Below, in pieces: positions 7,201 to 15,181 of a DNA stretch of 20,141 nucleotides. The position numbers and the translations under genes are program-made. The notes under the pieces are model-generated. The model ran no database searches, was not told the DNA's origin, and was given only the letters and a program-made list of their open reading frames with translations. The stretch comes from an uncultured Rhodospirillaceae bacterium (GTDB taxonomy: Bacteria > Pseudomonadota > Alphaproteobacteria > Rhodospirillales > UBA2165). Location of the stretch: contig CAJXJM010000004.1 in NCBI GenBank assembly GCA_913054205.1, positions 1 through 20,141 on the forward strand, read 5' to 3'. The first letter of the stretch is position 1. Every line of letters begins with the position of its first letter.

Positions 7201-8202
7201 CTAGATTATTAAATCTGGCAGCTCGTTGACCAGGGCTTGGCGAATGCGATCACGCACGGAAACCGACATATCCGGTTTCTCAAAAGTCTTACCTGTCACC
7301 CGCTCAAACAATTGAATATACTTTTCGCTAAATTCTATCAGCGTTTCTGGCGGAATATCCGGTATCGGATCATTATAAGGATCACATTTGTCAGATATCC
7401 AAAGTCGCAGAAATTCTTTATCCAGACTTTCTGGGTTTTCGCCTGCTTCAAAACGTTCCTGATAGCTATCAGCAAGCCAAAAGCGGCTGGAATCTGGCGT
7501 ATGAATCTCATCAGCTACGACAATCCTACCAGTTTCATCGAGACCGAACTCATATTTTGTATCGACCAAAATCAACCCGTTCTTAGCTGCTAACTCGCGG
7601 CCGCGGGCGAACAATGCCAGGCTTTTTTCTGACAATTCATGCCATTGTTCTGTGGTCACCAATTGAGTTTCTAGGATTTCAGCCTCAGTTATCGGCGCGT
7701 CGTGATCGCCTTGTGCGGCCTTGGTGGTTGGTGTGATGATCGTTGCCGGAAGCTTTTGGTTCTTCTGTAACCCTTCTGGAAACTCATGGCCATACAGCAT
7801 GCGTTCGCCGCGTTCGTACATCGGCCAAATACTGGTTTCGGTCGAGCCGGTAAGATAATCCCGCACCACCATTTCAATCGGCAACATATTGAGATGCTTT
7901 ACCAAGGCGACGTTTGGATCGGGGTAGCTGATCACATGGTTGGGGCAGATATCGGCAGTCTCATCGAACCAGTAGCGCGCGGTTTGGTTGAGCACTTGTC
8001 CTTTAAACGGAACTGCCGCCAAAACCAGATCAAAGGCTGATTGCCGGTCTGTCGAAATTAAAAGCCGGCGGCCATCAGGCAGGCCATAGGCATCCCGAAC
8101 TTTACCTCGATAAAAATCAGGGAGTTCTTTGAACTCTGCATCTATCAGGCAGTTATCAATCAGTTGTTGGTCGGTATCACTCAAGGTATGTGCCTTTATC
8201 AA
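7201..8202 (-). CDS. purC: Phosphoribosylaminoimidazole-succinocarboxamide (SAICAR) synthase, long form
   Basis: PurC joins CAIR and L-aspartate with ATP to make SAICAR in de novo purine synthesis. Recognised from [20 protein letters not shown] near the N-terminus, then [47 protein letters not shown] and [13 protein letters not shown]. At 333 residues it resembles the longer form typified by yeast Ade1, not the roughly 240-260-residue bacterial form. The open frame begins at TTG 8202, directly after an in-frame TGA. A second TTG at 8184 has AAAGG 8 bases upstream and may be the true start. It follows the hyi gene by 77 bp on the same strand and no other purine gene is in view, so co-transcription with the transport operon is possible but not shown. 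Confidence 0.93.
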   Translation of the reverse strand: MIKAHTLSDTDQQLIDNCLIDAEFKELPDFYRGKVRDAYGLPDGRRLLISTDRQSAFDLVLAAVPFKGQVLNQTARYWFDETADICPNHVISYPDPNVALVKHLNMLPIEMVVRDYLTGSTETSIWPMYERGERMLYGHEFPEGLQKNQKLPATIITPTTKAAQGDHDAPITEAEILETQLVTTEQWHELSEKSLALFARGRELAAKNGLILVDTKYEFGLDETGRIVVADEIHTPDSSRFWLADSYQERFEAGENPESLDKEFLRLWISDKCDPYNDPIPDIPPETLIEFSEKYIQLFERVTGKTFEKPDMSVSVRDRIRQALVNELPDLII

Positions 8203-8279
8203 TTCAAAATTGGAAGACTAGGTGACTACCCGATTCTCGCCGCTCTGAAAACCAAAAAGTAAGGCTCAGGCAGAACCAC

Positions 8280-9059
8280 CTAAATATAGGGCTGCAACCA
8301 TTCAAGCGTTTCGGTTGTCGGGCCGGACGGATTATATTCTGCCGCCAGCCATCCTTCCCAGCCCATTTTGTCCAAAGCCTCGAACACATAAGGAAAGTTG
8401 ATCTCCCCAGTCCCTGGCTCGTGGCGACCCGGCGTATCCGCAAATTGTACATGGCCGATGCGATCGAGGATTTCCTGCATTCGATTGACCAAATTTCCTT
8501 CCATAATTTGCATGTGGTAGAGATCATATTCCAATGCGAGATTTTCATGATCCACCGCCGCGATCACATCCAATGCGTCTGCTGAATTCGAAAGCAGAAA
8601 TCCCGGGCGATCATAGGTATTCACTGCCTCAACAACGGTTTTTGATCCAGTGTCCGCCATAGCGCCTGCTGCATGGCGCAAGTTACCGATCAATACCTCC
8701 AGGCATTCTTCGCGGCTAAATTGATCCATGGGCGGCCAGCCGGGCAACACATTCACATTAACCGGCTTTAAAACATCAGCATATTGTCGGGCTAGATCAA
8801 CAGCCTCTTTGAATTGATCTTCCCGGCCCGGCATAGCGGCAAGCCCAGGGCCTCCACTGATCAGATCGCCAACGCCAATATTGAATACGGACATTTCGAC
8901 GCCGGCATTTTCTTTCGCGGCCAACAAATCTTCAGGTGAGGTATCATAGGGGAACTGTATTTCAATCGCGCCAAAGCCTGCATCTTTGGCAGCCTGGAAG
9001 CGATCTAGTAAATCATGTTCCAAAAACATCATGGAAATATTAGTTGAAAAGCGCGGCAC
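8280..9059 (-). CDS. hyi: Hydroxypyruvate isomerase-like TIM-barrel protein
   Basis: Hydroxypyruvate isomerase interconverts hydroxypyruvate and tartronate semialdehyde in the cytoplasm. The 259 residues follow the E. coli Hyi pattern: RFSTNISMMFLEHDLLDRF at the N-terminus, MPGREDQFKEAV near 76, Glu144 in VVEAVN, LEYDLYHMQIMEGNL at 176-190, IGHVQFADTPGRHEPGTGEI at 201-220 and Glu241 in AEYNP. The two Glu, the Asp and the two His residues expected to hold the metal or substrate are present. The start is GTG 9059, supported by GGGAG 6 bases upstream. The gene begins 13 bp after the livM-like gene, so it belongs to the transporter operon. Relatives in this xylose-isomerase-like superfamily act on other keto-sugars or keto-acids, so the exact substrate is not certain. 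Confidence 0.88.
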   Translation of the reverse strand: MPRFSTNISMMFLEHDLLDRFQAAKDAGFGAIEIQFPYDTSPEDLLAAKENAGVEMSVFNIGVGDLISGGPGLAAMPGREDQFKEAVDLARQYADVLKPVNVNVLPGWPPMDQFSREECLEVLIGNLRHAAGAMADTGSKTVVEAVNTYDRPGFLLSNSADALDVIAAVDHENLALEYDLYHMQIMEGNLVNRMQEILDRIGHVQFADTPGRHEPGTGEINFPYVFEALDKMGWEGWLAAEYNPSGPTTETLEWLQPYI

Positions 9060-9072
9060 ATGGTTCTCCCGT

Positions 9073-10098
9073 TTAATCGTCTTTTTTTAACCTTAACCTT
9101 CTTTGAACCGGGAAGAAACGAAGATCAAACCTCTGCGTGATAATTCCCCAAATGCCTTGCGGCGCTTTAAGCATGACAACGATTGCGGTTGACCCGAGCA
9201 AAATTAAATACCAGGTGCCAAAATCTGACAACGGCTCACGCAGGAGGAAATATATGATTGTCCCAAGGATCGGACCTTCAATGGTACCGATACCGCCGAT
9301 GACGACGATAAAAATCACTGTCGTTGTCCAGTTGATATCAAACGCGGCACTGGGACTGATCCTGATCTTCGTCAAGAAAATGAGAGCGCCAATGGCGGCT
9401 GTGCCGAACGCCGCAAAAATATAGACCAGCAATTTTGCGCGGAAATTATCAACGCCGAGACTATTAGAAGCTTCTTCACTGTCGCGTATTGCCGTCAGCG
9501 CCAGCCCGTGGCGAGAGCGCAACAAAAAATAGACAATTGCAATTGTTGCAACGGCGACAAAAAGCGCCGTCCAATAGATCGCTGAATCCCGGCCCGCACG
9601 AGACCCTGAAATAGATTTTATGACGGAGATCGGCAGGCTCATCCCTGAGCCGCCTCCAAACGCTTTAATCTGCGCAAATCCAAGCAGGAATACTTCTGCA
9701 ACGACCCAAGTTCCAATGGCGAAATAATGCCCGCGTAATCTAAACACCAGAAACGCGACGGGTAGCGAGACAAGCGCGCCGAGAACGCCCGCAACGGGCA
9801 CCGCCCAAACGGCGCCCACGCCAAAATTGATGGTTAACACGAACAACATGTAGCCGCCGAAACCAACAAAGGCCTGTTGGCCGACCGAGACCAGACCGCC
9901 ATAGCCTGCCAACAAGTTCCACATTTGCGCCAACGCCAGAATGTAGAAAATCTCGACGAGCAAGCGAATGGTCGCCCGGTCTCCCCAGGTGGGGAAGGAA
10001 ACCAATACAATGAAAAGAACGAGGCCGATGACGCTGCCGATCTTACTTGCGCGTGTTGAGCGAACGACTTTATAAGGTGCTTGAGCCATATCAGTCAT
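9073..10098 (-). CDS. livM: Branched-chain-type ABC transporter permease (LivM family)
   Basis: This is one of two inner-membrane permeases of a HAAT-family ABC importer. The 341-residue protein has about ten hydrophobic segments and the LivM signature regions: LLAGYGGLVSVGQQAFVGFG near the N-terminus, FRLRGHYFAIGTWVVAEVF, the coupling loop with AIRDSEEASNSLGV that contacts the ATPases, and VVIGGIGTIEGPILG towards the end. The start is placed at ATG 10098, in the ATGACTGA overlap with the livH-like stop (8 bp), with GAGG 7 bases upstream. The open frame extends further, to 10143, but only over the livH-like end. It is translationally coupled to its neighbour. Substrate unknown; the family moves branched-chain amino acids, urea, short amides and aromatic acids. 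Confidence 0.93.
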   Translation of the reverse strand: MTDMAQAPYKVVRSTRASKIGSVIGLVLFIVLVSFPTWGDRATIRLLVEIFYILALAQMWNLLAGYGGLVSVGQQAFVGFGGYMLFVLTINFGVGAVWAVPVAGVLGALVSLPVAFLVFRLRGHYFAIGTWVVAEVFLLGFAQIKAFGGGSGMSLPISVIKSISGSRAGRDSAIYWTALFVAVATIAIVYFLLRSRHGLALTAIRDSEEASNSLGVDNFRAKLLVYIFAAFGTAAIGALIFLTKIRISPSAAFDINWTTTVIFIVVIGGIGTIEGPILGTIIYFLLREPLSDFGTWYLILLGSTAIVVMLKAPQGIWGIITQRFDLRFFPVQRRLRLKKDD

Positions 10099-10963
10099 CG
10101 CGCGTCCTCGGGAAAAGGCCATTGGGACGGAAAACCAGCACAATCAAAAACGCAACGTGGCCTGCAAGTATTTGCCAGCCGGGATCGATCTTGGCACCGA
10201 TATTTTGAGCTACACCCAGGATAATGCCACCCAACAACGTCCCCCAAAGTGAGCCCAGCCCGCCCATAATGACGGCCTCAAATGCGTAGAGCAGGCGTGA
10301 CGGACCAATCGACGGATCAAAGTTTGTTCGGATCGCCATAAGGACCCCGGCAATACCAACCAGAACCAAGGCGAGCCCCATCGCGAGGCCAAAAATATGT
10401 TTGTGATTGATGCCCATAAGCTGCGCGGTCACTGCATCGTCGGACGTCGCTCTGAAGGCTCGGCCTAAGCGCGTATAGTTAAAAAGTTGTTGCAGGCCGA
10501 TGATCATCACCACCGCCGTCACAAATATGATCAGCGGGAACACACCGATCGAAAGCCCTTCGGTGAGTTGCAGGCTTTGGATTTCCAAAGCACCGGCTTT
10601 GAGACGTTGGGAGTCAGCGGTAAACACCTCCAACAGCACGTTCTGGATGACAATCGACAAACCAAACGTCACCAGAAGCGGCGGCAGTAAATCATCGCCC
10701 ACGGTGTAATTTAAAATGCCGCGCTGGAGAAAATAGCCGAAAACAAACATCACCGGCAATACGGCTATCATGCTGACAAACGGGTTCACGCCGGTTGTTT
10801 CAATCACCACCATTGCCACAAAGGCCGCCAATACAATCAGATCACCATGGCTAATATTGACCAAACGCATCACGCCAAAGATGATGGCAAGACCGGTCGC
10901 AAACATCGCGTACAGCCCGCCTGTCAAAATGCCTTGGATAATTGTGTTGGCCCACTCAATCAT
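10091..10963 (-). CDS. livH: Branched-chain-type ABC transporter permease (LivH family)
   Basis: This is the second permease of the importer. The product has about eight membrane segments and the LivH landmarks GGLYAMFATGLAIIFGVMRL followed by VNISHGDL, the cytoplasmic loop RLGRAFRATSDDAVTAQLMG, which docks on an ATPase, and EAVIMGGLGSLWGTLLGG near the C-terminus. I place the start at ATG 10963 (290 residues), which puts the membrane region at the N-terminus as in the family, 7 bp after the livF-like stop. The open frame could run back to 11017, but that part overlaps the ATPase gene and is not LivH-like. It ends in TGA. Confidence 0.92.
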   Translation of the reverse strand: MIEWANTIIQGILTGGLYAMFATGLAIIFGVMRLVNISHGDLIVLAAFVAMVVIETTGVNPFVSMIAVLPVMFVFGYFLQRGILNYTVGDDLLPPLLVTFGLSIVIQNVLLEVFTADSQRLKAGALEIQSLQLTEGLSIGVFPLIIFVTAVVMIIGLQQLFNYTRLGRAFRATSDDAVTAQLMGINHKHIFGLAMGLALVLVGIAGVLMAIRTNFDPSIGPSRLLYAFEAVIMGGLGSLWGTLLGGIILGVAQNIGAKIDPGWQILAGHVAFLIVLVFRPNGLFPRTRDD

Positions 10964-10970
10964 TGTCTGC

Positions 10971-11669
10971 TCATCTTCCGAAATACGCTGCGGCGATTTG
11001 ATCTTTAGACAAATCATCCGGCTTGCCGCTTAAACTTATCCGGCCTTCCTGAAAACAGTAGACTCGGTCCGCAATTGCCAACGCCTGATTGATGTCCTGT
11101 TCAACCACCAATATGGAGATGCCTTCGGCTTTAATGCTCGGCAAAGCGTCATATATGTCTTTGATGATGATCGGTGCCAAGCCCAAGGACAGTTCGTCAC
11201 ACAGCAATACGTCCGGGTTGGACATCAGCGCCCGGCCTATGGCGACCATTTGCTGTTCGCCGCCGCTAAGCGCTGTTCCCGCAACGTCTTTGCGCTCAAA
11301 AAGTTTGGGGAACATTTTATAAACCCGCTCTAACGTCCAATTACCCGGCCGTTGGTTATAGCCGCCAATGATTAGATTTTCCTCGACGCTCAAACTGGGA
11401 AACAATCGCCGTCCCTCCGGCACCATCGCAATGCCGAGACCGACAATGTCGCAAGCTGCCTTGCCTTTTAACGTTTCGCCCTTATAGAGAAATTTATCGG
11501 CATCCGATTGCACCAGCCCGGTAATCGAACGCAAAAACGTTGATTTGCCGGCGCCATTAGCACCAATTGCCGCAACGGTTTCACCTTTATCAATAGACAA
11601 GCTGATCCCAAACAACGCCTGAAAGTCGCCATAAAAAGCCGTCAGATTTTCGATCTCGAGGAGGCTCAT
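10971..11669 (-). CDS. livF: Branched-chain-type ABC transporter ATPase (LivF family)
   Basis: This is a cytoplasmic ATPase subunit, 232 residues. Walker A is GANGAGKST near residue 36, the signature is LSGGEQQ, and Walker B is VLLCDELSLGLAP, followed by the switch His replaced by Gln in VVEQDINQAL, which is normal for LivF. MVPEGRRLFPSLSVEENL is also typical. Its ATG overlaps the TGA of the livG-like gene by 4 bp, so the two are translationally coupled. Its own stop is TGA (10971-10973). Confidence 0.95.
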   Translation of the reverse strand: MSLLEIENLTAFYGDFQALFGISLSIDKGETVAAIGANGAGKSTFLRSITGLVQSDADKFLYKGETLKGKAACDIVGLGIAMVPEGRRLFPSLSVEENLIIGGYNQRPGNWTLERVYKMFPKLFERKDVAGTALSGGEQQMVAIGRALMSNPDVLLCDELSLGLAPIIIKDIYDALPSIKAEGISILVVEQDINQALAIADRVYCFQEGRISLSGKPDDLSKDQIAAAYFGR

Positions 11670-12391
11670 TCGATGCTGATCCCCATATAAACTTTTTGAA
11701 CTTCAGGGCTGTTGATTACGGTTTCCGGATTGCCATCATCAAGCTTTTGGCCAAAGTTGATAACCACGAGCCGCTCAACGACCGACAGGAGTGCATGGAC
11801 AATATGTTCAATCCAGATGATTGAGGTTCCCTGGCCGTGGATTTCATTAATTGTTTCGATGAGATCTTTAACTTCGTGCTCGGTCAAGCCGCCAGCGATT
11901 TCATCCAACAGCAAAACCTTGGGACGGGTTGCCAAGGCGCGGGCCATTTCAAGACGTTTGCGCTCCAAAAGTGTTAAAGAGCCGGCCAATGTATTGGCTT
12001 TATCGATAAGGCCAGTGCGCTCTAAAATTTGCGCACAATGATCATAGCTTTCGGCTTCTTTTTCGCCGCCGCCAAACGCCGCACCAACAAGTAGATTTTC
12101 AAAGACAGTCATGCCGCCAAATGGATGGGGGATTTGATAAGAGCGCCCTATTCCCGCCCGGCACCGGGCATAGGCAGGCAGGTTGGTCATGTCATTGCCA
12201 TCAAAATTAATGGTACCGGTGTCCGAGGTGAGACTGCCGGTGATCAGATTGAATAGCGTACTTTTACCCGCTCCATTCGGTCCGATGATGCCGAGCGCTT
12301 CACCTTCATCCAAATGCATATCAAAACCCTCGATCACCTGAAGCGATCCAAAGCTTTTGGATAAATTCTCGACGGTTAGTAAGCTGGACAT
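11666..12391 (-). CDS. livG: Branched-chain-type ABC transporter ATPase (LivG family)
   Basis: The second ATPase subunit, 241 residues. Walker A is GPNGAGKST, the signature region is [16 protein letters not shown] (the LivG form lacking the classical LSGGQ), Walker B is [11 protein letters not shown] and the switch His is in [30 protein letters not shown] is the usual LivG Q-loop neighbourhood. It is the first transporter gene after the binding-protein gene, from which it is separated by 97 bp holding two hairpins. It ends in TGA overlapping the livF-like start. Confidence 0.95.
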   Translation of the reverse strand: MSSLLTVENLSKSFGSLQVIEGFDMHLDEGEALGIIGPNGAGKSTLFNLITGSLTSDTGTINFDGNDMTNLPAYARCRAGIGRSYQIPHPFGGMTVFENLLVGAAFGGGEKEAESYDHCAQILERTGLIDKANTLAGSLTLLERKRLEMARALATRPKVLLLDEIAGGLTEHEVKDLIETINEIHGQGTSIIWIEHIVHALLSVVERLVVINFGQKLDDGNPETVINSPEVQKVYMGISIE

Positions 12392-12406
12392 CTTAAAATA
12401 TTTTCC

Positions 12407-12430
12407 CAGAAGAGAAGCCAGAAGAGAAGA
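12407..12430. repeat. 12-bp tandem direct repeat
   Basis: CAGAAGAGAAGC (12407-12418) is followed at once by CAGAAGAGAAGA (12419-12430), 11 of 12 bases identical. The second copy forms the outer part of the left arm of the adjoining hairpin, so the right arm could also pair with the first copy. Confidence 0.8.
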
Positions 12431-12469
12431 ATGGCGTGAGACACAGCCTCACGCCATTCTTCTCTTCTG
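12419..12469 (-). ncRNA. Long perfect hairpin between binding-protein and livG-like genes
   Basis: The arms 12419-12440 and 12448-12469 are perfect complements over 22 bp (AGAAGAGAAGAATGGCGTG core) with a 7-base loop. On the minus-strand transcript it lies between the binding-protein stop and the livG-like start. No T-run follows, so a classical terminator is not indicated. The position matches hairpins that protect or process the binding-protein part of a transport mRNA and so raise its level over the permease genes. The role is inferred; the structure is seen directly. It is an element within an mRNA, not a separate RNA gene. Confidence 0.65.
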
Positions 12470-12487
12470 TAACGGGCAAGGTTACAG
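12467..12487 (-). promoter_or_regulatory. Second small hairpin just after the binding-protein stop
   Basis: CTGTAAC (12467-12473) and GTTACAG (12481-12487) are exact complements around a 7-base loop. Three bases (12467-12469) are shared with the right arm of the 22-bp hairpin, so full formation of one trims the other. On the transcript it starts directly after the stop codon of the binding-protein gene. Confidence 0.5.
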
Positions 12488-12488
12488 T

Positions 12489-13811
12489 TTAGCCTAGCGG
12501 ATCAAGATCGCCGCCCAATGGAATTTCAAGTGCAGATTTATTGTCCACAATGACCAAGTCATATTTGAACTTCTTGCCACGTTTCCATTGACCGCCCACC
12601 AGAGGAGTCCGGCAAACATTTTTAACAGGATTACGACGATCACCAAACTTCCATGAGATTGGACCCACCAGTGAATTATAATTGGTGTTTTCAATCGCAT
12701 TCAGGATGGCGTTTGGATCTCCGGGATCACCGCAACGTTTCAGAACGTCAATCGCAACTTCAATATTGGCATGTTTAAAGCCGAGCGGTTGCGTCCACTG
12801 TTTACCGGTCGCCGCAGTATAAGCGTCTGTTACCTGCTGGGCTGACTTACCAGTCAAACCAGACTTAAACGGATGAGATGGCGACCACCACACCTCTGAC
12901 GTCAGGCCAGTGCCACGATCACCCAGGGCTTCAATCGCCGGTGGGAAAAGAAGAGCTTTAGCAAAGGTCGCAGCTTTTAGCTGTTTGGTTAATCCTTGCT
13001 GAGCGGCCTGGGTCCAGAAAGTGGCAAAATCTGGCGGAATAGCGAGGCCCGTCATAATTTCAACGCCTTCTTTTTTAAACTGGCTTATTTGAGCCGTGAA
13101 GTCGTTGGAACCAGGATTAAAAATCGGCGGCTGGATATAATCGTAGCCACCTGCCGACATCGGAACGCGGAAACCGCGCTTTGGATGACCTGCGACAACG
13201 CCGTCAGAATCATTGGCGATGAGACTTCCCAATTTTTTGTTGGTCTGAAGGCCGCTCCACATATTCATGAAGACGCCGATCATATCATCGATGCCCCAGA
13301 AGAAGTGATAGGTCCATTTAAAGCCTTTTTTCGGTGTCGCTCCGCGGCCAAAATAGGCAATTTGCCAAGGCACGTCTGATGTCACACATGGCATTTCGTT
13401 CAACTCGCACTGATCGGAAACCGGATTGACTGTATCGCCAGTCGATGAGCCGATCATCAGATTAACTTTATCTTTGAGAATAAGTTGAGATGTGACCTCT
13501 GCAGCACGGTTCGGATTTGATTGAGAATCCTTGGAAACAATTTCGACCTGATAATTCTTCTTGCCGATCTTGATGCCGTTTTTCAGCGCGGCGCGTGCAT
13601 CGGCTAATACAAATTTATCGGCCTCTCCAAATGGCGCCAGCGGTCCCGTTTGAGGACTGACAAAGCCAATTTTTACAGTCGTTGCAGCATGAACTGCGGG
13701 TGCCGGCAACGTCGATGCCGCCGCCGCTGCCACAACGCCGCCGCTATAGGTAAGAAATTTACGCCGATCAATCGGCTTTTTTGCTAATTTTGAAATTGAT
13801 TTGTTAGACAT
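12489..13811 (-). CDS. Tat-exported ABC substrate-binding protein (Peripla_BP_6, LivJ-like)
   Basis: This is the periplasmic receptor of the adjacent ABC importer. From ATG 13811 it is 440 residues. Residues 15-20 are DRRKFL, a twin-arginine motif, followed by a hydrophobic stretch and a cut site near PAPAVHA-AT (about residue 42). The mature part starts TVKIGFVSPQTGPLAPFGEA, the standard opening of the family, with MIGSSTGDTVNPVSDQCELN in the first lobe. It therefore folds before export, which is common in alphaproteobacterial relatives. The open frame extends to 13862, but the added residues precede the Tat signal and are not expected. GAGAG lies about 10 bases before the chosen start. It is first in the operon and has a recognisable -10 box about 80 bp upstream. 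The ligand is unknown. Confidence 0.93.
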   Translation of the reverse strand: MSNKSISKLAKKPIDRRKFLTYSGGVVAAAAASTLPAPAVHAATTVKIGFVSPQTGPLAPFGEADKFVLADARAALKNGIKIGKKNYQVEIVSKDSQSNPNRAAEVTSQLILKDKVNLMIGSSTGDTVNPVSDQCELNEMPCVTSDVPWQIAYFGRGATPKKGFKWTYHFFWGIDDMIGVFMNMWSGLQTNKKLGSLIANDSDGVVAGHPKRGFRVPMSAGGYDYIQPPIFNPGSNDFTAQISQFKKEGVEIMTGLAIPPDFATFWTQAAQQGLTKQLKAATFAKALLFPPAIEALGDRGTGLTSEVWWSPSHPFKSGLTGKSAQQVTDAYTAATGKQWTQPLGFKHANIEVAIDVLKRCGDPGDPNAILNAIENTNYNSLVGPISWKFGDRRNPVKNVCRTPLVGGQWKRGKKFKYDLVIVDNKSALEIPLGGDLDPLG

Positions 13812-13885
13812 ATAAAATGCTCTCTTTTCCTTGCAAGAAAATACCTTAGTGAATCTACCCAAATTAGTCGTTGTGTTTTTTTAAG

Positions 13886-13904
13886 TGTATCATTATACGA
13901 TACA
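13886..13904 (-). promoter_or_regulatory. TATAAT promoter covered by a TGTATC-N7-GATACA dyad
   Basis: TGTATC (13886-13891) and GATACA (13899-13904) are exact complements 7 bases apart. On the minus strand the centre contains TATAAT (plus-strand 13892-13897), a perfect -10 box, placing the transcript start near 13885 and giving a leader of about 75 bases before the binding-protein ATG. The matching -35 region is poor. A dyad over the -10 box is the classical layout for a repressor; the TGTAT/ATACA half-sites recall GntR-family operators, which is inference. It also lies upstream of the divergent gene at 14070. Confidence 0.55.
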
Positions 13905-14069
13905 TCTATTTCGCATTATGGTTATACTAGTTAATCCTAGCTTAAACGTCAATATAAACGAGAATGGATTTCAAAAAATGTCGCTCAAATTCGATTTCAC
14001 TTTTAACGTGGCAGAAATCGATTGATTGATTAGTCTGTCCCATCGACGCATTCGTTAAAGGAGAACCCT

Positions 14070-14621
14070 GTGAGCCGCCTCCCCCACCTCAGCTATGATG
14101 AAATGACGAAAGAGCAGCAGAGCCTGCATGATGAAATTCTCGTCGGCCCGAGAAAGCGAATTGCCGGGCCAATGCATGCTTGGTTTCTCAATCCCGAATA
14201 TGGCTCGCTGATCCAAAAGGTCGGCGCTTTTTGCCGCTATAACACCTCGCTCCCGCCGCGTCTCTCTGAGCTTGCCATTATCATTGTCGCCCGCTTTTGG
14301 CAGGCAGATGTTGAATGGATCGCGCACAGCAAAATCGCAATGGAAAATGGCATCTCGCAAGAAGTCGTTGATTCCATTGAAATCAATCAGCGACCTGATT
14401 TTGAAGAAGCGGATGAAGCGCTGATTTTCGACCTCACCGCCTCAATCCTTGAGACCAAGCGCGTGCCGGATGATTTGTTTCAAAAAGCCAAAGACGAAAT
14501 GGGCGATAAGACCCTTCTCGAACTGACCGGTATCATTGGCTATTATTGCAATATCGCCGTGCAGCTTAATTTCTTCGAGATAGCCGAAGAAGACGGCCGC
14601 ACCAAAAAATGGGCTGACTAA
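14070..14621 (+). CDS. Carboxymuconolactone decarboxylase (CMD/AhpD) family protein
   Basis: The 183-residue, all-helical protein contains the CMD-type core RLSELAIIIVARFWQADVEW followed by IAHSKIAMENGISQEVVDSI. The redox CxxC of AhpD is absent, as in true decarboxylase-like or uncharacterised members, so it is unlikely to be an AhpD-type thiol reductase. Classical CMD opens or decarboxylates gamma-carboxymuconolactone in the protocatechuate branch, but that reaction cannot be assigned here. The start is GTG 14070 with AAGGAG about 8 bases upstream. Its stop is one base from the ATG of the MaoC-like gene, so the two form an operon. It diverges from the liv-like operon across 258 bp. Confidence 0.85.
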   Translation: MSRLPHLSYDEMTKEQQSLHDEILVGPRKRIAGPMHAWFLNPEYGSLIQKVGAFCRYNTSLPPRLSELAIIIVARFWQADVEWIAHSKIAMENGISQEVVDSIEINQRPDFEEADEALIFDLTASILETKRVPDDLFQKAKDEMGDKTLLELTGIIGYYCNIAVQLNFFEIAEEDGRTKKWAD

Positions 14622-14622
14622 A

Positions 14623-15096
14623 ATGAGTGATACAAAACAGAAAAAGCCGGTCACTTTCAAAACCTATGAGGAATATGAGATCGGTGAAAAAATTGCTCTC
14701 GGCTCTTATCTGCTAGAACCCCAAGAAATTATTGACTATGCCAAGAAATGGGATCCGATGCCGGCTCATACCGATGAGCAGGCCGCTAAGAGATCTGTCT
14801 TCGGAGAATTAACAGCAAGCGGCTCACATATGGCAGCTATCAGAATTCACATGATCCAAAAAGTGGGCGTAAATCCCCATGTGATTGCCGCCTTGGGCTG
14901 GGATAAGGTACGCTTTCTTAAACCTGGCCGGTCAGGAGATACCTTGCATCTCGTTTACGAATGCATTGAGAAACGTCGGTCAAATTCAAAACCAGATTGT
15001 GGTATTGTCACGTTATCTTTTGAAATGACCAACCAAGATGATGAACTCGTCTTTTCAATGACGGACACGATTTTGGTGCAAATGCAGAATAGGTAA
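14623..15096 (+). CDS. MaoC-like hot-dog dehydratase/hydratase
   Basis: The family hydrates or dehydrates enoyl/hydroxyacyl thioesters. The 157 residues contain the hydratase-2 motif region: WDPMPAHTDEQAA with Asp44 and His49 as the likely catalytic pair, then VFGELTASGSHMAA with Gly67-Ser68. ALGWDKVRFLKPGRSGDTLH is also typical. It lacks the second hot-dog half of eukaryotic type-2 hydratases and should act as a dimer. It starts one base after the CMD-family stop. The association suggests that the pathway passes through a CoA thioester. Confidence 0.9.
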   Translation: MSDTKQKKPVTFKTYEEYEIGEKIALGSYLLEPQEIIDYAKKWDPMPAHTDEQAAKRSVFGELTASGSHMAAIRIHMIQKVGVNPHVIAALGWDKVRFLKPGRSGDTLHLVYECIEKRRSNSKPDCGIVTLSFEMTNQDDELVFSMTDTILVQMQNR

Positions 15097-15181
15097 ATCT
15101 GGCACGAAAATGTGATTGGAAAATTCGCATAATCACAACACAATAGGCTCAATTAAACTCAAACCACTAGGGAGAAAAAAC

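Noticed and set aside
12996..13379. 127-codon open frame opposite the binding-protein gene
   Set aside because: Antisense shadow of a well-supported Peripla_BP_6 gene, with no ribosome site and no recognisable domain.
14018..14035. GATT tandem repeat upstream of the CMD-family gene
   Set aside because: Only three short units. It is neither in a coding frame nor near a promoter element, and it is compatible with chance in AT-rich DNA.
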